A stretch of DNA of 64,000 bases, from assembly GCF_009674485.1 (NCBI RefSeq), contig NZ_WKJJ01000007.1, forward strand, positions 124,001-188,000. The letters run 5' to 3'. The notes under the pieces were generated by a model that was given only the letters and a program-made list of their open reading frames with translations, was not told the origin of the DNA and did not search any database. The DNA comes from Pseudoduganella rivuli (GTDB lineage: Bacteria > Pseudomonadota > Gammaproteobacteria > Burkholderiales > Burkholderiaceae_D). How positions within the stretch are numbered: the stretch's first letter is position 1; each line of letters starts with the position of its first letter. Below, one piece after another: positions 18,725 through 27,897 of this stretch. A program made the position numbers and the translations under genes.

Positions 18725-20251
18725 TCAACCGGCGCTGTATTGCAGTTCAAACGGAACAGGAATTGGATGCGGCTTTTCCTCGCCGGGCACCACATAGTGC
18801 AGCATGAGGGATGCGCCGCCGGCTTGCTGGAAGTATTCCAGGCGGATTGGGTAAAATCCCTTCTCCAGCGGTACCAGGTAGCTTTTTGGACTGCCATTGC
18901 CATGCAGGCCGTCGTGGGCAATCAGCTGCTTGCCGCCCACGGATAATCTTGAGCCATCATCCGAATCCAGCGCAAAAATATAATAGCCTTCCTTTTTGAT
19001 CTCGATATGGCCATCGATCACGAGCCCAAAATTGGTCTGGCGTGGAAGTTTAGCCAGGGTGAAATCTTTGTTGGCAATGCCGGTTTTGACGGGAGTCAGC
19101 TTTTCGAAATCCGGCAATGTTTCCCATTCTCCTTCGTAGTACGAATAATGGAAGCCGCCCGGTTTCGCATTTTTCGGCTTCGCACCGGCAGCAGGGGCAT
19201 TTCCAATTTTAAACTCGCCAACCGTGGTTTTATTATAACGGTCGTAACGGCCAAGCAACTTCGCGGAAATGTTTGCGTTGTTGGTAAACGTGTTCTCGAA
19301 TTCCATTCTTGCGGATGACGCGGTAGGTTCGCTGCCATCGGTTGTGTAATGCACTGATCGAATCGCTTCCGGCGAGCCGGCATAGTAGATTTTATAAGGC
19401 TTATCTTTCAGGATCGTGCCGTTCATCGGATGAAATTCGACAGCCTGGTTACTGTAGCCTTCGTAGAAAAATTTCAGTCCGTCATAGACACCTTTCAGCC
19501 TGACCGATCCATGGTGCTCATCCGGATAGGCGGCAACCTTCCAGTTCAAGCCGCTCGGCGCCTTGCTCTTCAAGGCGGCGTCGATCACTGGAATGCCCAT
19601 CTGTTTCAAGCCATCCCCTTCGCGTCCGGCAATGAAGAGCGATTTTCCTGACAGTGCGGCTTTACTTAATTTATCCGCAGCGATTTTTCCGATGGCATTA
19701 TCATCCCACCAAAAGCTCGGGTCGACGGCCAGATACGAGTTGAAGAGCTGTGGTTCGGAGAGCAGTGCATGCATGGCAAACAGACCACCAAGAGAATGGC
19801 CATACAAAATATTGTTGCCAGTGGCGGGGTATGATTTATTAATGTGGGGAATCAGCTCGCTCTTGAGGAATGCGAGGAACTTGTCCGATCCACCCGATAC
19901 GGCATTTTGAGCGATACGTGTCGGCAAAAGATCGCGATCCCGGTTGGTATTCCATACGGCCACCATGATTATCGGCGGCATGCCGGCATTCTCCTGTATA
20001 AACTGTTGTATGGGGGAAATGAATTTCAGGCTCCATTCGCCATCCAGGATGTACAAGACGTCATATTTTTCTGCTGATCCGGGTTTATAGTTTTCAGGTA
20101 AGAGCACCTGGATCGTTCGTTCCTCTTTCAGAATTTCCGAATACAGCGAGTCCCGCTTGCCAGGCGGATTCTGGGCGCTTGCACTGGTGAAAAAGGTGAA
20201 GAAGGAAATTATGAACAGCACGCAGCGGAAGAGGGTGAGAGGTTTTTTCAT
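18725..20251 (-). CDS. Esterase (Fes/COG2819 type) with a C-terminal PA14 domain, Bacteroidetes-like
   Basis: About 508 residues. A signal peptide ending in SASAQ precedes an alpha/beta-hydrolase domain with 'YDVLYILDGEW' and the nucleophile elbow GHSLGG, the type of enterobactin-esterase-like and CE1 acyl esterases. Next comes a chitobiase-like beta segment ('HYTTDGSEPT') and a PA14 domain ('EGYYIFALDSDDGSRL'), which often binds glycans. The DNA is strikingly AT-richer than its neighbours; bases 19201-19260 are about 42% GC against roughly 65% around. Lysine, Asn and Ile use and the domain order look like Bacteroidetes. I infer recent transfer of an enzyme that may remove acetyl groups from cell-wall glycans. 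It follows GH95 after 75 bases on the same strand, with a hairpin between. Confidence 0.75.
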   Translation of the reverse strand: MKKPLTLFRCVLFIISFFTFFTSASAQNPPGKRDSLYSEILKEERTIQVLLPENYKPGSAEKYDVLYILDGEWSLKFISPIQQFIQENAGMPPIIMVAVWNTNRDRDLLPTRIAQNAVSGGSDKFLAFLKSELIPHINKSYPATGNNILYGHSLGGLFAMHALLSEPQLFNSYLAVDPSFWWDDNAIGKIAADKLSKAALSGKSLFIAGREGDGLKQMGIPVIDAALKSKAPSGLNWKVAAYPDEHHGSVRLKGVYDGLKFFYEGYSNQAVEFHPMNGTILKDKPYKIYYAGSPEAIRSVHYTTDGSEPTASSARMEFENTFTNNANISAKLLGRYDRYNKTTVGEFKIGNAPAAGAKPKNAKPGGFHYSYYEGEWETLPDFEKLTPVKTGIANKDFTLAKLPRQTNFGLVIDGHIEIKKEGYYIFALDSDDGSRLSVGGKQLIAHDGLHGNGSPKSYLVPLEKGFYPIRLEYFQQAGGASLMLHYVVPGEEKPHPIPVPFELQYSAG

Positions 20252-20290
20252 CAAGGCATGCTCACAGGTAGGATGATTGGTATGGGGTGC

Positions 20291-20311
20291 GGCGGATCTT
20301 CCGGATCCGCC
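20291..20311. terminator. Hairpin between GH95 and the PA14 esterase
   Basis: GGCGGATC (20291-20298) pairs perfectly with GATCCGCC (20304-20311) around five bases. It lies 16 bases after the GH95 stop and has no T-run. It may stabilise the GH95 part of a joint transcript or attenuate the esterase. Confidence 0.4.
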
Positions 20312-20326
20312 ATGCGTGTCCCGACG

Positions 20327-22807
20327 CTATTGAGCGGGGCGCACCAGGTAGGATTTCCCTTTCTTTGCCCTGAACGCGAGCGTGTAGCCGATCGCGCCGC
20401 GCTGGCTGCGCGCCCGCACTCCGTCCACCGCCACCGGCGCTGCCGTGCGCAGCACGCACGGGCCGTCCTGGCGGGCGGTAACGCGGGCTTGCCGCAGACG
20501 CCCGTCTTTCCACGCAATATCGACCTCGAAGTTGCCGCGCCCGACCATGCCGTTGACCGCACCTTCGTGCCATGCGTCCGGCAGTGCCGGCAGCAGGTGC
20601 AGCTCGTTGTTCTGGCTTTGCAGCAGCATCTCGATCACGCCCGCCGTGCCGGCGAAGTTGCCGTCGATCTGGAACGGCGGATGGGCGTCGAACAGGTTGG
20701 CGTAGGCGCCGCCATGGTGGTCGCCGGGTTGGGTCAGGCGCAGCAGGTTGCGGTACAGCAGGTGCGCGTGGTTGCCGTCCAGCAGGCGCGCCCACATGTT
20801 GACTTTCCACGCCAGCGCCCAGCCGGTGCCGTCGTCGCCGCGCAGTTCCAGTGTGCGGCGGGCCGCGGCGGCCAGTTCCGGCGTCGCGAACGGTGAAATC
20901 ACCCTGGCCGGATGCAGCGCATACAGTTGCGACACGTGGCGGTGGTGCGGCTCGGTCTCATTGAAATCCTTGTACCACTCCTGCAGCTGGCCCCGGGCGC
21001 CGATCTGGAACGGGAACAATTTCTCCCTGGCCGCCTTCAACTGGGTGCGGAACGCTTCATCGGTCCCCAGTTCGCGGGCCGCCGCTTCCACGTTCTCGAA
21101 CAGGTCGCGCGTGATGGCCAGGTCCATGGTGGACGCCACGCTGACCACGCCGGTCTGGTTGTTACCGTAAAAGAAGGCGTTTTCCGGCGACGTCGACGGC
21201 GATGTGACCAGCTTGCCGTCGGCGTCCGGCACCAGCCATGCCAGCGCAAAGCGCGCCGCCTCCTTCATGACGGGGTAGGCCGTGCGCAGGTAAGCGCGGT
21301 CGCCGGTGAACTGGTAATGGTCCCACAGGTGGCGCGCCAGCCACGGTCCGCCCATGGCCCAGTTGGCCCACTTGGGATCGCCTTTGCCATAGTCGCCCAC
21401 CGGGTTGCTGGTGGCCCAGATATCCGAGTTGTGGTGCACGGTCCAGCCCGGCGCGTGGTAATACGATGCGGCGGTTTCCTTGCCGGCCACGGACAGGTTG
21501 CGGATCAGGTCATCGAGCGGCGTAAACAATTCGCTCAGGTTGGCGCTTTCCACCGGCCAGTAATTCATCTGCACGTTGATGTTGGTGGTGTAGTTGCTGC
21601 TCCATGGCGGACGCACGAAATTGTTCCAGATGCCTTGCAGGTTGGCCGGCGCGTTGCGCGTGCGCGATGACGAAATCAGCAGGTAGCGGCCGAATTGCAC
21701 GTACAGCGCTTCCAGCCCGGCATCGGCCTGGCCGGCGGTAAATTCGGCCAGGCGGCGGTCGGTGGGAAGCGCGCTGCGGTCGGTTTCCTCCGGGTTGATC
21801 GACAGCGTCATGCGGTCGAACAGGCGGCGGAAGTCCGCCACGTGGGCGGCGCGCAATTCCCCATAGGTGCGCGTGGCGGCGCGCGCCAGGTGGGCCTGCG
21901 CCAGCGCATGCTGGTCGCGGCCGGCGCTGTCCGGGCACTGGTCGTAGCCATTAAAGCTGGTGGCGGCCGACAGCAGCAACACCACTTCGGAGGCGTCGCG
22001 GATCGCGATGCGCCCGCCGCTGGCGTCGACGGCGCCGTCCTTGACGACGGGCTTGACGATCAGTTCAAAGCGCATGCCCTTGCAGCCGGCGGGGTCGTCC
22101 CACACGACCGGATTCGGGTCGGAGACGTAGGACGGGACGACATGGGCCGGGGCCTTGCCCTGGAATACCAGCGCGCCATCGGCGGCCTGGCTGTTGCCGC
22201 GCAATTCGCTGGCGGTTTCCAGGTCGAGGCTGAGCGCGCGCGGCTGGTCGGCCGTCAGGCGCACCACGATGACCTGGTCCGGGGCGGAGGCAAACATTTC
22301 GCGCTGGTAGCGCACGCCGTTGACGGAGAAAGTGGTGGTGGCGATGCCGTCGCGGATATTCAAGTCGCGGCGGTAGCCGGTGGCGCCAGCGCCTTTCAGG
22401 TCCTGGCGCAGTTTCAGGTCGCCCAGCGGCAGATAGCCTTCCGTGTAAGGGCCCTGGATCTGGTGCACCAGCCGCGCGCCTTCCGCATAATCGCCCTGCG
22501 CCAGGGCCTTGCGGGTTTGCTGCAGGGCGTCATAGGCGCCGGGATTGAGTTTGGCGCCGACCGGGCCGCCGCTCCACAGCGTGGCTTCGTTCAACTGCAG
22601 CAATTCGTCGCCGGGGCGGCCGAATACCATGGCGCCGAGCCTGCCATTGCCGATCGGCAGCGCCTCGGTCCAGACGGCGGCGGGCTGTTCGTAATGCAGC
22701 GTCAGCGCGGCGGCGCTGGCCTGAACCGCAGGTGCGGCAGGTGCGGCGCCTGCCGCTCCTGCCAGCATGGCCACGGCAAGCGCCGGGGCGGTGAAGCGGA
22801 ATGACAT
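20327..22807 (-). CDS. GH95 alpha-1,2-L-fucosidase, intact copy
   Basis: 826 residues with a signal peptide (AMLAGAAGA/APA). It carries the N-terminal GH95 domain with 'LPIGNGRLGAMVFG', then the (alpha/alpha)6 barrel with 'INVQMNYWPVE', 'SPSTSPENAFF' bearing the general-acid Glu, and 'PPFQIDGNFAGTAG'. Family members invert and release alpha-1,2-linked fucose or L-galactose, for example from xyloglucan side chains. It is the working counterpart of the broken gene at 5021-7522. An AAATAT-AAC-ATACAT site lies 37 bases upstream. The start at 22807 has AGGA about ten bases ahead; the long upstream open frame is a shadow of the kinase gene. Confidence 0.9.
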   Translation of the reverse strand: MSFRFTAPALAVAMLAGAAGAAPAAPAVQASAAALTLHYEQPAAVWTEALPIGNGRLGAMVFGRPGDELLQLNEATLWSGGPVGAKLNPGAYDALQQTRKALAQGDYAEGARLVHQIQGPYTEGYLPLGDLKLRQDLKGAGATGYRRDLNIRDGIATTTFSVNGVRYQREMFASAPDQVIVVRLTADQPRALSLDLETASELRGNSQAADGALVFQGKAPAHVVPSYVSDPNPVVWDDPAGCKGMRFELIVKPVVKDGAVDASGGRIAIRDASEVVLLLSAATSFNGYDQCPDSAGRDQHALAQAHLARAATRTYGELRAAHVADFRRLFDRMTLSINPEETDRSALPTDRRLAEFTAGQADAGLEALYVQFGRYLLISSSRTRNAPANLQGIWNNFVRPPWSSNYTTNINVQMNYWPVESANLSELFTPLDDLIRNLSVAGKETAASYYHAPGWTVHHNSDIWATSNPVGDYGKGDPKWANWAMGGPWLARHLWDHYQFTGDRAYLRTAYPVMKEAARFALAWLVPDADGKLVTSPSTSPENAFFYGNNQTGVVSVASTMDLAITRDLFENVEAAARELGTDEAFRTQLKAAREKLFPFQIGARGQLQEWYKDFNETEPHHRHVSQLYALHPARVISPFATPELAAAARRTLELRGDDGTGWALAWKVNMWARLLDGNHAHLLYRNLLRLTQPGDHHGGAYANLFDAHPPFQIDGNFAGTAGVIEMLLQSQNNELHLLPALPDAWHEGAVNGMVGRGNFEVDIAWKDGRLRQARVTARQDGPCVLRTAAPVAVDGVRARSQRGAIGYTLAFRAKKGKSYLVRPAQ

Positions 22808-22843
22808 GTTCGGGTGTCCTGTGAGGGTGTAGGAATGTGCTTT

Positions 22844-22858
22844 AAATATAACATACAT
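22844..22858. promoter_or_regulatory. Operator-like site AAATAT-AAC-ATACAT before the intact GH95
   Basis: An imperfect copy of the ATGTAT-N3-ATACAT element, with a TTTAAAT flank as at 7541. It lies between the kinase stop and the GH95 start. Confidence 0.45.
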
Positions 22859-22874
22859 ACCGTACGCGGTACAC

Positions 22875-23879
22875 TCAGCGCCGCACGTCCAGCCCCCCCG
22901 CGCAGACGGCCTGCACTTGCGCCTCGCTGGCCAGGTTGAAATCGCCGGCAATCGAATGCTTGACCACGGCGGCGGCCAGCCCGAAGCCAAGCGCACCGTG
23001 ATTGTTCCAGCCGCGCAGCAGCCCATGCAGCACGCCGGCGGCAAAGGCGTCGCCGGTGCCGATCCGGTCGACAATGCCATCCACCGCGTATTCGTGCGTG
23101 TTGATGGACCCGGCCCGTGTGTACAACGTCGCGGCCAGGTCGTGCCGTGCGTTGCTGTGCTGGACGCGGATGGTGGCGGCGACCCGTTCCAGCTGAGGGA
23201 ACGCCGCGAAAGCCGCGTCCATGGCGTCGGCCCGGCTGCCGTTCGCCAGTTCCGGGCGCCGCAAAACCAGCGCGATGTCGCGCTGGTCGGCAAAGGCCAG
23301 GTCGGCGTGCCGCATCAGTTCGCACAGCACGTCGGCGCCGTCGTTGCCCTGGCGGGCCCACATCGAGGCGCGGTAATTGCCGTCAAAGGACACCTTGATC
23401 CCCATGGCGCGGGCCGCGCGCATTGCGTCCAGCGCGGCCTGGGCGCCGCGTTCGCCCACGGCCGGCGAGACGCCGGATACGTGCAGCCAGGTTGCGCCGG
23501 CCAGCAATTCCGGCCAGCGATAGATGGCTGGATCGGTTTGCGCGAACACTGATGCTTCGCGGTCGTAGACGATTTCCGAAGGGCGCAGCACCGCGCCGGG
23601 CGTCAGGAAGTACAGCCCGATGCGGCCTGGCGCGAAGTGGATGGCGCGGGTATCGACGCCGTGCGCGCGCACGCCGTCGCGCACGGCCTCGCCCAGCGCG
23701 TTGGCGGGCAGGGCGCTGGCCAGCGATACGCGGTGGCCGAAACGCGCCAGCGAGACGGCGACGTTGGCTTCCGCGCCGCCGATGCAGACATCGAGGCGCG
23801 GGGTTTGCAGCAGCATTTCGCCGGAGGGGGCGGACATGCGCAACAGTAATTCGCCGAAGCAGACAATATGTGGTTTCAT
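22875..23879 (-). CDS. kdgK: PfkB-family sugar kinase, 2-keto-3-deoxygluconate kinase-like
   Basis: 334 residues of the ribokinase/PfkB family. The start 'IVCFGELLLRMSAP' and 'GGAEANVAVSLARFG' are typical of 2-keto-3-deoxygluconate kinases; the signature 'RIGTGDAFAAG' carries the catalytic Asp. Such enzymes make KDPG, which feeds the Entner-Doudoroff route. In this setting it could take keto-deoxy sugar acids from galacturonate or a side branch of the UxaA/UxaB-like genes. The start at 23879 has weak ribosome-site support; an in-frame ATG at 23939 is less likely. It is divergent to the GntR regulator at 24045. Confidence 0.75.
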   Translation of the reverse strand: MKPHIVCFGELLLRMSAPSGEMLLQTPRLDVCIGGAEANVAVSLARFGHRVSLASALPANALGEAVRDGVRAHGVDTRAIHFAPGRIGLYFLTPGAVLRPSEIVYDREASVFAQTDPAIYRWPELLAGATWLHVSGVSPAVGERGAQAALDAMRAARAMGIKVSFDGNYRASMWARQGNDGADVLCELMRHADLAFADQRDIALVLRRPELANGSRADAMDAAFAAFPQLERVAATIRVQHSNARHDLAATLYTRAGSINTHEYAVDGIVDRIGTGDAFAAGVLHGLLRGWNNHGALGFGLAAAVVKHSIAGDFNLASEAQVQAVCAGGLDVRR

Positions 23880-24044
23880 GGGACGATTGTGCGGGTTGCC
23901 ATGGTGGCGTGCAACCATGAAAATGACCAGCAGCGCCAATAAAAAATGCCAACCGCCCGCAGCGGGCCTGAGGGGGCTTGGCGATGTTGTAAAATGCGCG
24001 CGTATCCGCTAAATTCCATCGCCTTGCCGGCGACATTTCATTTC

Positions 24045-24959
24045 ATGGCCCGACCTCCTACCGTCTTCCGGCGCAGCGCCAATCTGCTGCTCGACCACAT
24101 TGCAAGCGCAGTGGCCATCGGCGACGCGCTGCCCACGGAACAGCAGATGGCTGCGCTGTGCGATGGCAGCCGGACCGCGATCCGCAGCGCGCTGGCCTAT
24201 TTTCACGAGCGCGGGCTGATCGGCGGCCTGAAGGAGCGCCGCCTGCTGCGCAAGCCGGCGCCGGACGATTATTTCGACGACGCCGAATTGCAAAGCGGTT
24301 CCGACCGGGTCCGGGAAGTGTTGATGGAGCGTATCTACCACAGCGACTTGCCGCCCGGCGCCGAATTCACGGAAGCGGAGCTGGCGCGCGCGGCCGGGGT
24401 CAGCACCATCAGCGTGCGCGAATTCATGATTGAATTTTCCCGCTACGGATTGATCGAGAAAAAGCCGCATGGCGGCTGGCGCCTGTGCGCCTTCGACCGG
24501 TCGTTTGCGATGGAAGTGGCCGATGTGCGCCAGATGTTCGAACTGGCCGCGATCGAGCGCTTCGCCACGCTGCCGGCGGGCGACCCGGCGTTTGCCACGC
24601 TGGAGCAACTGATTGCGCGGCATGAAAAGCTGGGTTCGGTGATGCCGGCGCGCCACAAGGACTTCCCCGCGCTCGACCGCGACTTCCATACGTTCCTGAT
24701 CGGCCTGCTCCACAACCGCTTTGCGCAGGGCTTTTACGATATCGTGTCGCTGGTGTTCCACTACCACTACCAGTGGGACAAGGGCGAGGAAATGGCGCGC
24801 AACCAGTACGCGGTCCATGAGCACCTTGACATCCTGCGCGCGCTGGCCCGGAGGGATATCGCCGCCGCCCTCGAGGGCATGCGCATCCACCTGAATTCCG
24901 CCCGCAGCACGCTGCTGCAATCGATCCGCACCAGGGAACGCGCCGCGCAAGCCGCCTGA
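24045..24959 (+). CDS. GntR-type regulator with two winged-helix domains and an FCD domain
   Basis: 304 residues. Residues about 5-65 form one winged helix-turn-helix ('LPTEQQMAALCDGSRTAIRSAL' region) and residues about 85-150 a second ('FTEAELARAAGVSTISVREFM'), followed by an all-helical FCD ligand domain ('EVADVRQMFELAAIERFA', 'LDRDFHTFLIGLLHN'). Most FCD regulators have only one DNA-binding domain. Its ligand is probably a sugar acid such as a fuconate or keto-deoxy acid. The ATGTAT-N3-ATACAT sites before fucosidase genes have a form suited to GntR proteins, so this gene is my candidate for their regulator. Start chosen at MARPPTVF; upstream codons are poor protein. Confidence 0.78.
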   Translation: MARPPTVFRRSANLLLDHIASAVAIGDALPTEQQMAALCDGSRTAIRSALAYFHERGLIGGLKERRLLRKPAPDDYFDDAELQSGSDRVREVLMERIYHSDLPPGAEFTEAELARAAGVSTISVREFMIEFSRYGLIEKKPHGGWRLCAFDRSFAMEVADVRQMFELAAIERFATLPAGDPAFATLEQLIARHEKLGSVMPARHKDFPALDRDFHTFLIGLLHNRFAQGFYDIVSLVFHYHYQWDKGEEMARNQYAVHEHLDILRALARRDIAAALEGMRIHLNSARSTLLQSIRTRERAAQAA

Positions 24960-24972
24960 GCGGGGGCGCTGG

Positions 24973-25035
24973 GGAATATCGTTCGGGGTGCTGGCGGTTT
25001 TTATAATTGCCTGCGCCGGGCGCCGCCAGCACAAT
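24973..25035 (+). promoter_or_regulatory. Shared promoter block, copy B, for GH29
   Basis: GGAATATCGTT (24973-24983), an AATTG core with -35 TTGCCT (25007-25012), 17 bases, then -10 CACAAT (25030-25035). The GH29 start is 28 bases downstream. Confidence 0.55.
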
Positions 25036-25062
25036 TGCTTCCATAACAGGAGGCAATAAACA

Positions 25063-26463
25063 ATGAAAACCCGTTTTTCCGCGGCGACGGCGCTGCTGTC
25101 CGGCGCGCTGCTGGCCGCCGCACTGGCTGTCCCGGCGGCCGATACGCTGGCGCAGTCTTATGCGCCGGAACATCCGATGGCAAGGCTCAAGGACGAAGAC
25201 CCGGCCGCACGCATCAAATGGTGGCGCGGCGCGCGCTTCGGCATGTTCATCCATTGGGGCCTGTATTCGGTCCCCGGCCGCGGCGAATGGGTGCAATGGA
25301 ATGAACAGATTCCCGTCAACGAGTACGCCAAACTGGCCGACCAGTTCAAGCCGGACGGCTTGAATTTCGACAGCTGGACCGAAGTGGCGAAGGCGGCGGG
25401 CATGAAATACATGGTGCTGACGGCGCGCCACCACGACGGCTTTGCACTGTTCGATGACGGCGCCAACCCGTTCACCAGCGTCAACACCGCCGCGCGCCGC
25501 GACCTGGTGGCCGATTACGTCAAGGCGGTGCGCAAAGCCGGGCTGGGCGTCGGCCTGTATTACTCGCCGCTCGACTGGCGTTTCCCCGGCTACTTCTTCC
25601 CCGACCTGCAGCGCGAAAGCGCGGAAGCCATGCGCGCGCAATACCACCGCCAGGTCGAGAAGCTGATGACCAGTTACGGCAAGATCGACGTGCTGTGGTT
25701 TGACGCCGGCGAGACCGACTGGCTGAATTTCGGCGCCGAATGGAAGGATGCGGGCGCCGTCCCCAAGTGGGCGGTGCGCTACAACGGGCACTACAAGGGC
25801 GGCTTCAGCTGGCAGCACGACAAGCTGTATCCGGCGATCCGCCGCGCCCAGCCCCAGGTGCTGATGAATGGCCGCGCCGACATGCCGGAGGATTTCCATA
25901 CCCGTGAAGGCGATGGCGCGCTGGGCGATTTCGACAACCAGCAGCCGTGGGAACTGGCCACCACCATGGCCGGGGCCTGGGGCTACCAGGCCGATGCGCA
26001 AGTCAAGCCGCTCAAGCATTACATCCAGTTGCTGGCCAAGGTGGCCGGACGCGATGGCAACCTGCTGCTTAATGTCGGGCCGCGCCCCGACGGCCGCATC
26101 GATGCGCCGCAGGTGGAGCGCCTGCGCGAGATCGGCGCCTGGCTGGGCAAGTACGGCCAGAGCATCTACGAGACGCGCGGCGGCCCGTTCCTGCCGGCCG
26201 ACTATGGCGCGTCGACCCACCGTGGCAACACGGTCTATGTCCACGTGCTGGACTGGAAAAAGGACAAGCTGGCGCTGCCGCCGATTCCCGCCAGGGTGGT
26301 GCGCGCGTCGGTGCTGGGCGGCGGCAAGGCCGGCTTCACGCAAACCGCCCAAGGCATTGAATTGTCGGTGGCGCCGGCGGCGCGCGACGACATGGATACC
26401 GTGATTGCCCTCGAGCTCGATTCGCCCGCCGCGGCGATCAAGCCCGTGCCCGTCAGTCATTGA
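25063..26463 (+). CDS. GH29 alpha-L-fucosidase
   Basis: 466 residues with a signal peptide ending near DTLAQ. GH29 signatures are clear: 'FGMFIHWGLYSVPGRGEW', 'TARHHDGFALFD', and the nucleophile Asp in 'IDVLWFDAGE'. 'GNLLLNVGPRPDG' closes the barrel. GH29 enzymes retain configuration and remove alpha-1,2/3/4/6-linked fucose. Together with GH95 this gives the cell two mechanisms for fucose removal. AGGAGG precedes the ATG. It has its own shared promoter block (24973-25035) directly behind the regulator gene. Confidence 0.92.
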   Translation: MKTRFSAATALLSGALLAAALAVPAADTLAQSYAPEHPMARLKDEDPAARIKWWRGARFGMFIHWGLYSVPGRGEWVQWNEQIPVNEYAKLADQFKPDGLNFDSWTEVAKAAGMKYMVLTARHHDGFALFDDGANPFTSVNTAARRDLVADYVKAVRKAGLGVGLYYSPLDWRFPGYFFPDLQRESAEAMRAQYHRQVEKLMTSYGKIDVLWFDAGETDWLNFGAEWKDAGAVPKWAVRYNGHYKGGFSWQHDKLYPAIRRAQPQVLMNGRADMPEDFHTREGDGALGDFDNQQPWELATTMAGAWGYQADAQVKPLKHYIQLLAKVAGRDGNLLLNVGPRPDGRIDAPQVERLREIGAWLGKYGQSIYETRGGPFLPADYGASTHRGNTVYVHVLDWKKDKLALPPIPARVVRASVLGGGKAGFTQTAQGIELSVAPAARDDMDTVIALELDSPAAAIKPVPVSH

Positions 26464-26531
26464 CGCACCCGCCGCCGCGCAGTCCGCGCAGCGGCGCTCC
26501 TTTTGTTTCCCGTTCGTCCGGTGAGGTACGC

Positions 26532-27740
26532 ATGAATACCACTGAAATATTCCTGTTGGCGATGCTGCTGATTTTCACCGCACCGTATCTGGTGTGGCGC
26601 TTCTGCAAGACCGATTATTTCGCGCCGCTGGTGATCGTCCAGATTATCGGCGGCATTGTGCTGGGTCCCGGCGTGCTGGGCGCGGCCTTCCCCGACTACT
26701 ACCAATTCGTGTTTACGGCGCCCGTGGTGCAATCGCTGAACGGCATTGCATGGTGGGGCGTCATGCTGTTCGTGATGCTGGCCGGCATGGAGCTGGACTT
26801 GAAAAAAGTCTGGCAATACCGCCGCGAAAGCGCCACCACGGCCGGCTTTGCGCTGGGCGTGCCGCTGCTGTTCGGCTGCGCCGCCGCGATGCTGTTGCTG
26901 GGCTATCAGGGCTGGATGGGGGTAAAGGGCAAGAACTGGCAATTCCTGCTGGGGATCGGCATGGCGTGCGCCGTGACGGCGCTGCCGGTGCTGGTGCTGT
27001 TGATGGAAAAACTGGACATCCTGCGCCAGCCCATGGGGCAGCGCCTGTTGCGCTATGCCAGCCTCGACGACGTGGCGATCTGGGGCGTGCTGGCCATCAT
27101 CCTGCTGGACTGGGAACGCATGGGCCGCCAGGCCGGTTTCCTGCTGGCGTTCGCGGTATTGACACCGCTGTTCCGGCGCCTGATGGCCAGGCTGGGCGAA
27201 GACGACCGCTGGTATGTCTCGCTGATCTGGCTGGCGCTGTGCGGCTTCGGCGCCGACTGGGCCGGCCTGCATTTCATGGTGGGCGCATTCCTGGCCGGCG
27301 TCGTGATGGACGCGCACTGGTTCGAACAGCGCAAGCTCGACATGCTGTTCAAGCACGTGCTGCTGGTGCTGATGCCGGTGTTTTTCCTCAGCACCGGCCT
27401 GCGCACCAAGTGGGATGCGGGCAGCTACCCGGTGTTCTTCGTGGCCGGGCTGCTGTTGCTGGCCTCGGTCGGCGGCAAGCTGGCCGGCGCCCACCTGGCG
27501 GGGAAAATGCTGAAGTGGAAGCAGGGCGAAGCGTCCATCATCGGCTGGCTGCTGCAAACCAAGGGCCTGATTGAAATCATTTTTGCCAATATCCTGCTGG
27601 ACAAGCAAATCATCACCAGTGATATGTTCACCGCATTGCTGCTGATGGCGGCCGCCAGCACGATGCTGACGGTGCCGGTGGTGCAGCCCCGCCTGCACCG
27701 CGAGTCCCACGCCGGGTTGATGCAGCAGGCCAGCTCCTGA
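26532..27740 (+). CDS. Cation:proton antiporter of the CPA2 (KefB-like) family
   Basis: 402 residues, almost all hydrophobic, with about twelve membrane helices. Typical marks are 'LVIVQIIGGIVLGPGVLG' near the start, 'MLAGMELDLKKVW', 'GADWAGLHFMVGAFLAG' with the ion-binding Asp region, and 'FLSTGLRTKWD'. It lacks the cytosolic KTN domain of KefB/C. Role: Na+ or K+/H+ exchange at the inner membrane. It follows GH29 by 68 bases on the same strand. Why an antiporter sits in a glycan locus is unclear; sugar-proton symport loads may be a reason (speculative). Confidence 0.85.
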   Translation: MNTTEIFLLAMLLIFTAPYLVWRFCKTDYFAPLVIVQIIGGIVLGPGVLGAAFPDYYQFVFTAPVVQSLNGIAWWGVMLFVMLAGMELDLKKVWQYRRESATTAGFALGVPLLFGCAAAMLLLGYQGWMGVKGKNWQFLLGIGMACAVTALPVLVLLMEKLDILRQPMGQRLLRYASLDDVAIWGVLAIILLDWERMGRQAGFLLAFAVLTPLFRRLMARLGEDDRWYVSLIWLALCGFGADWAGLHFMVGAFLAGVVMDAHWFEQRKLDMLFKHVLLVLMPVFFLSTGLRTKWDAGSYPVFFVAGLLLLASVGGKLAGAHLAGKMLKWKQGEASIIGWLLQTKGLIEIIFANILLDKQIITSDMFTALLLMAAASTMLTVPVVQPRLHRESHAGLMQQASS

Positions 27741-27750
27741 TGGACAGCCC

Positions 27751-27894
27751 ATGTTCTACCGATTCGCTCCCCTTGTGATTGCCGGCGCACTGGCCGCCGT
27801 GATTTCCTTGCCGCCGCGGCACGCGCTGGCAGACGATCCCCCGGAATGGCCCGGCGCCGGACGGGGACAACCTTATTCACTGCAAGGAGCCTGA
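27751..27894 (+). CDS. Short secreted peptide of 47 residues, unknown function
   Basis: A small open frame with a clean signal peptide: FYRFAPL, a hydrophobic core and a cleavage-like ALA/DD, leaving a mature peptide of about 20 residues rich in Pro and Gly. GGACAGCCC precedes the ATG. Its last codons contain the AAGGAG ribosome site of the esterase at 27898, so it could serve as a leader for coupled translation. It may also be the 5' remnant of a longer lost gene. I found no family. Confidence 0.4.
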   Translation: MFYRFAPLVIAGALAAVISLPPRHALADDPPEWPGAGRGQPYSLQGA

Positions 27895-27897
27895 GTA

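Noticed and set aside
22808..23293. N-terminal extension of the intact GH95
   Set aside because: The extension overlaps the kinase gene in another frame and lacks protein character; the signal peptide begins at 22807.
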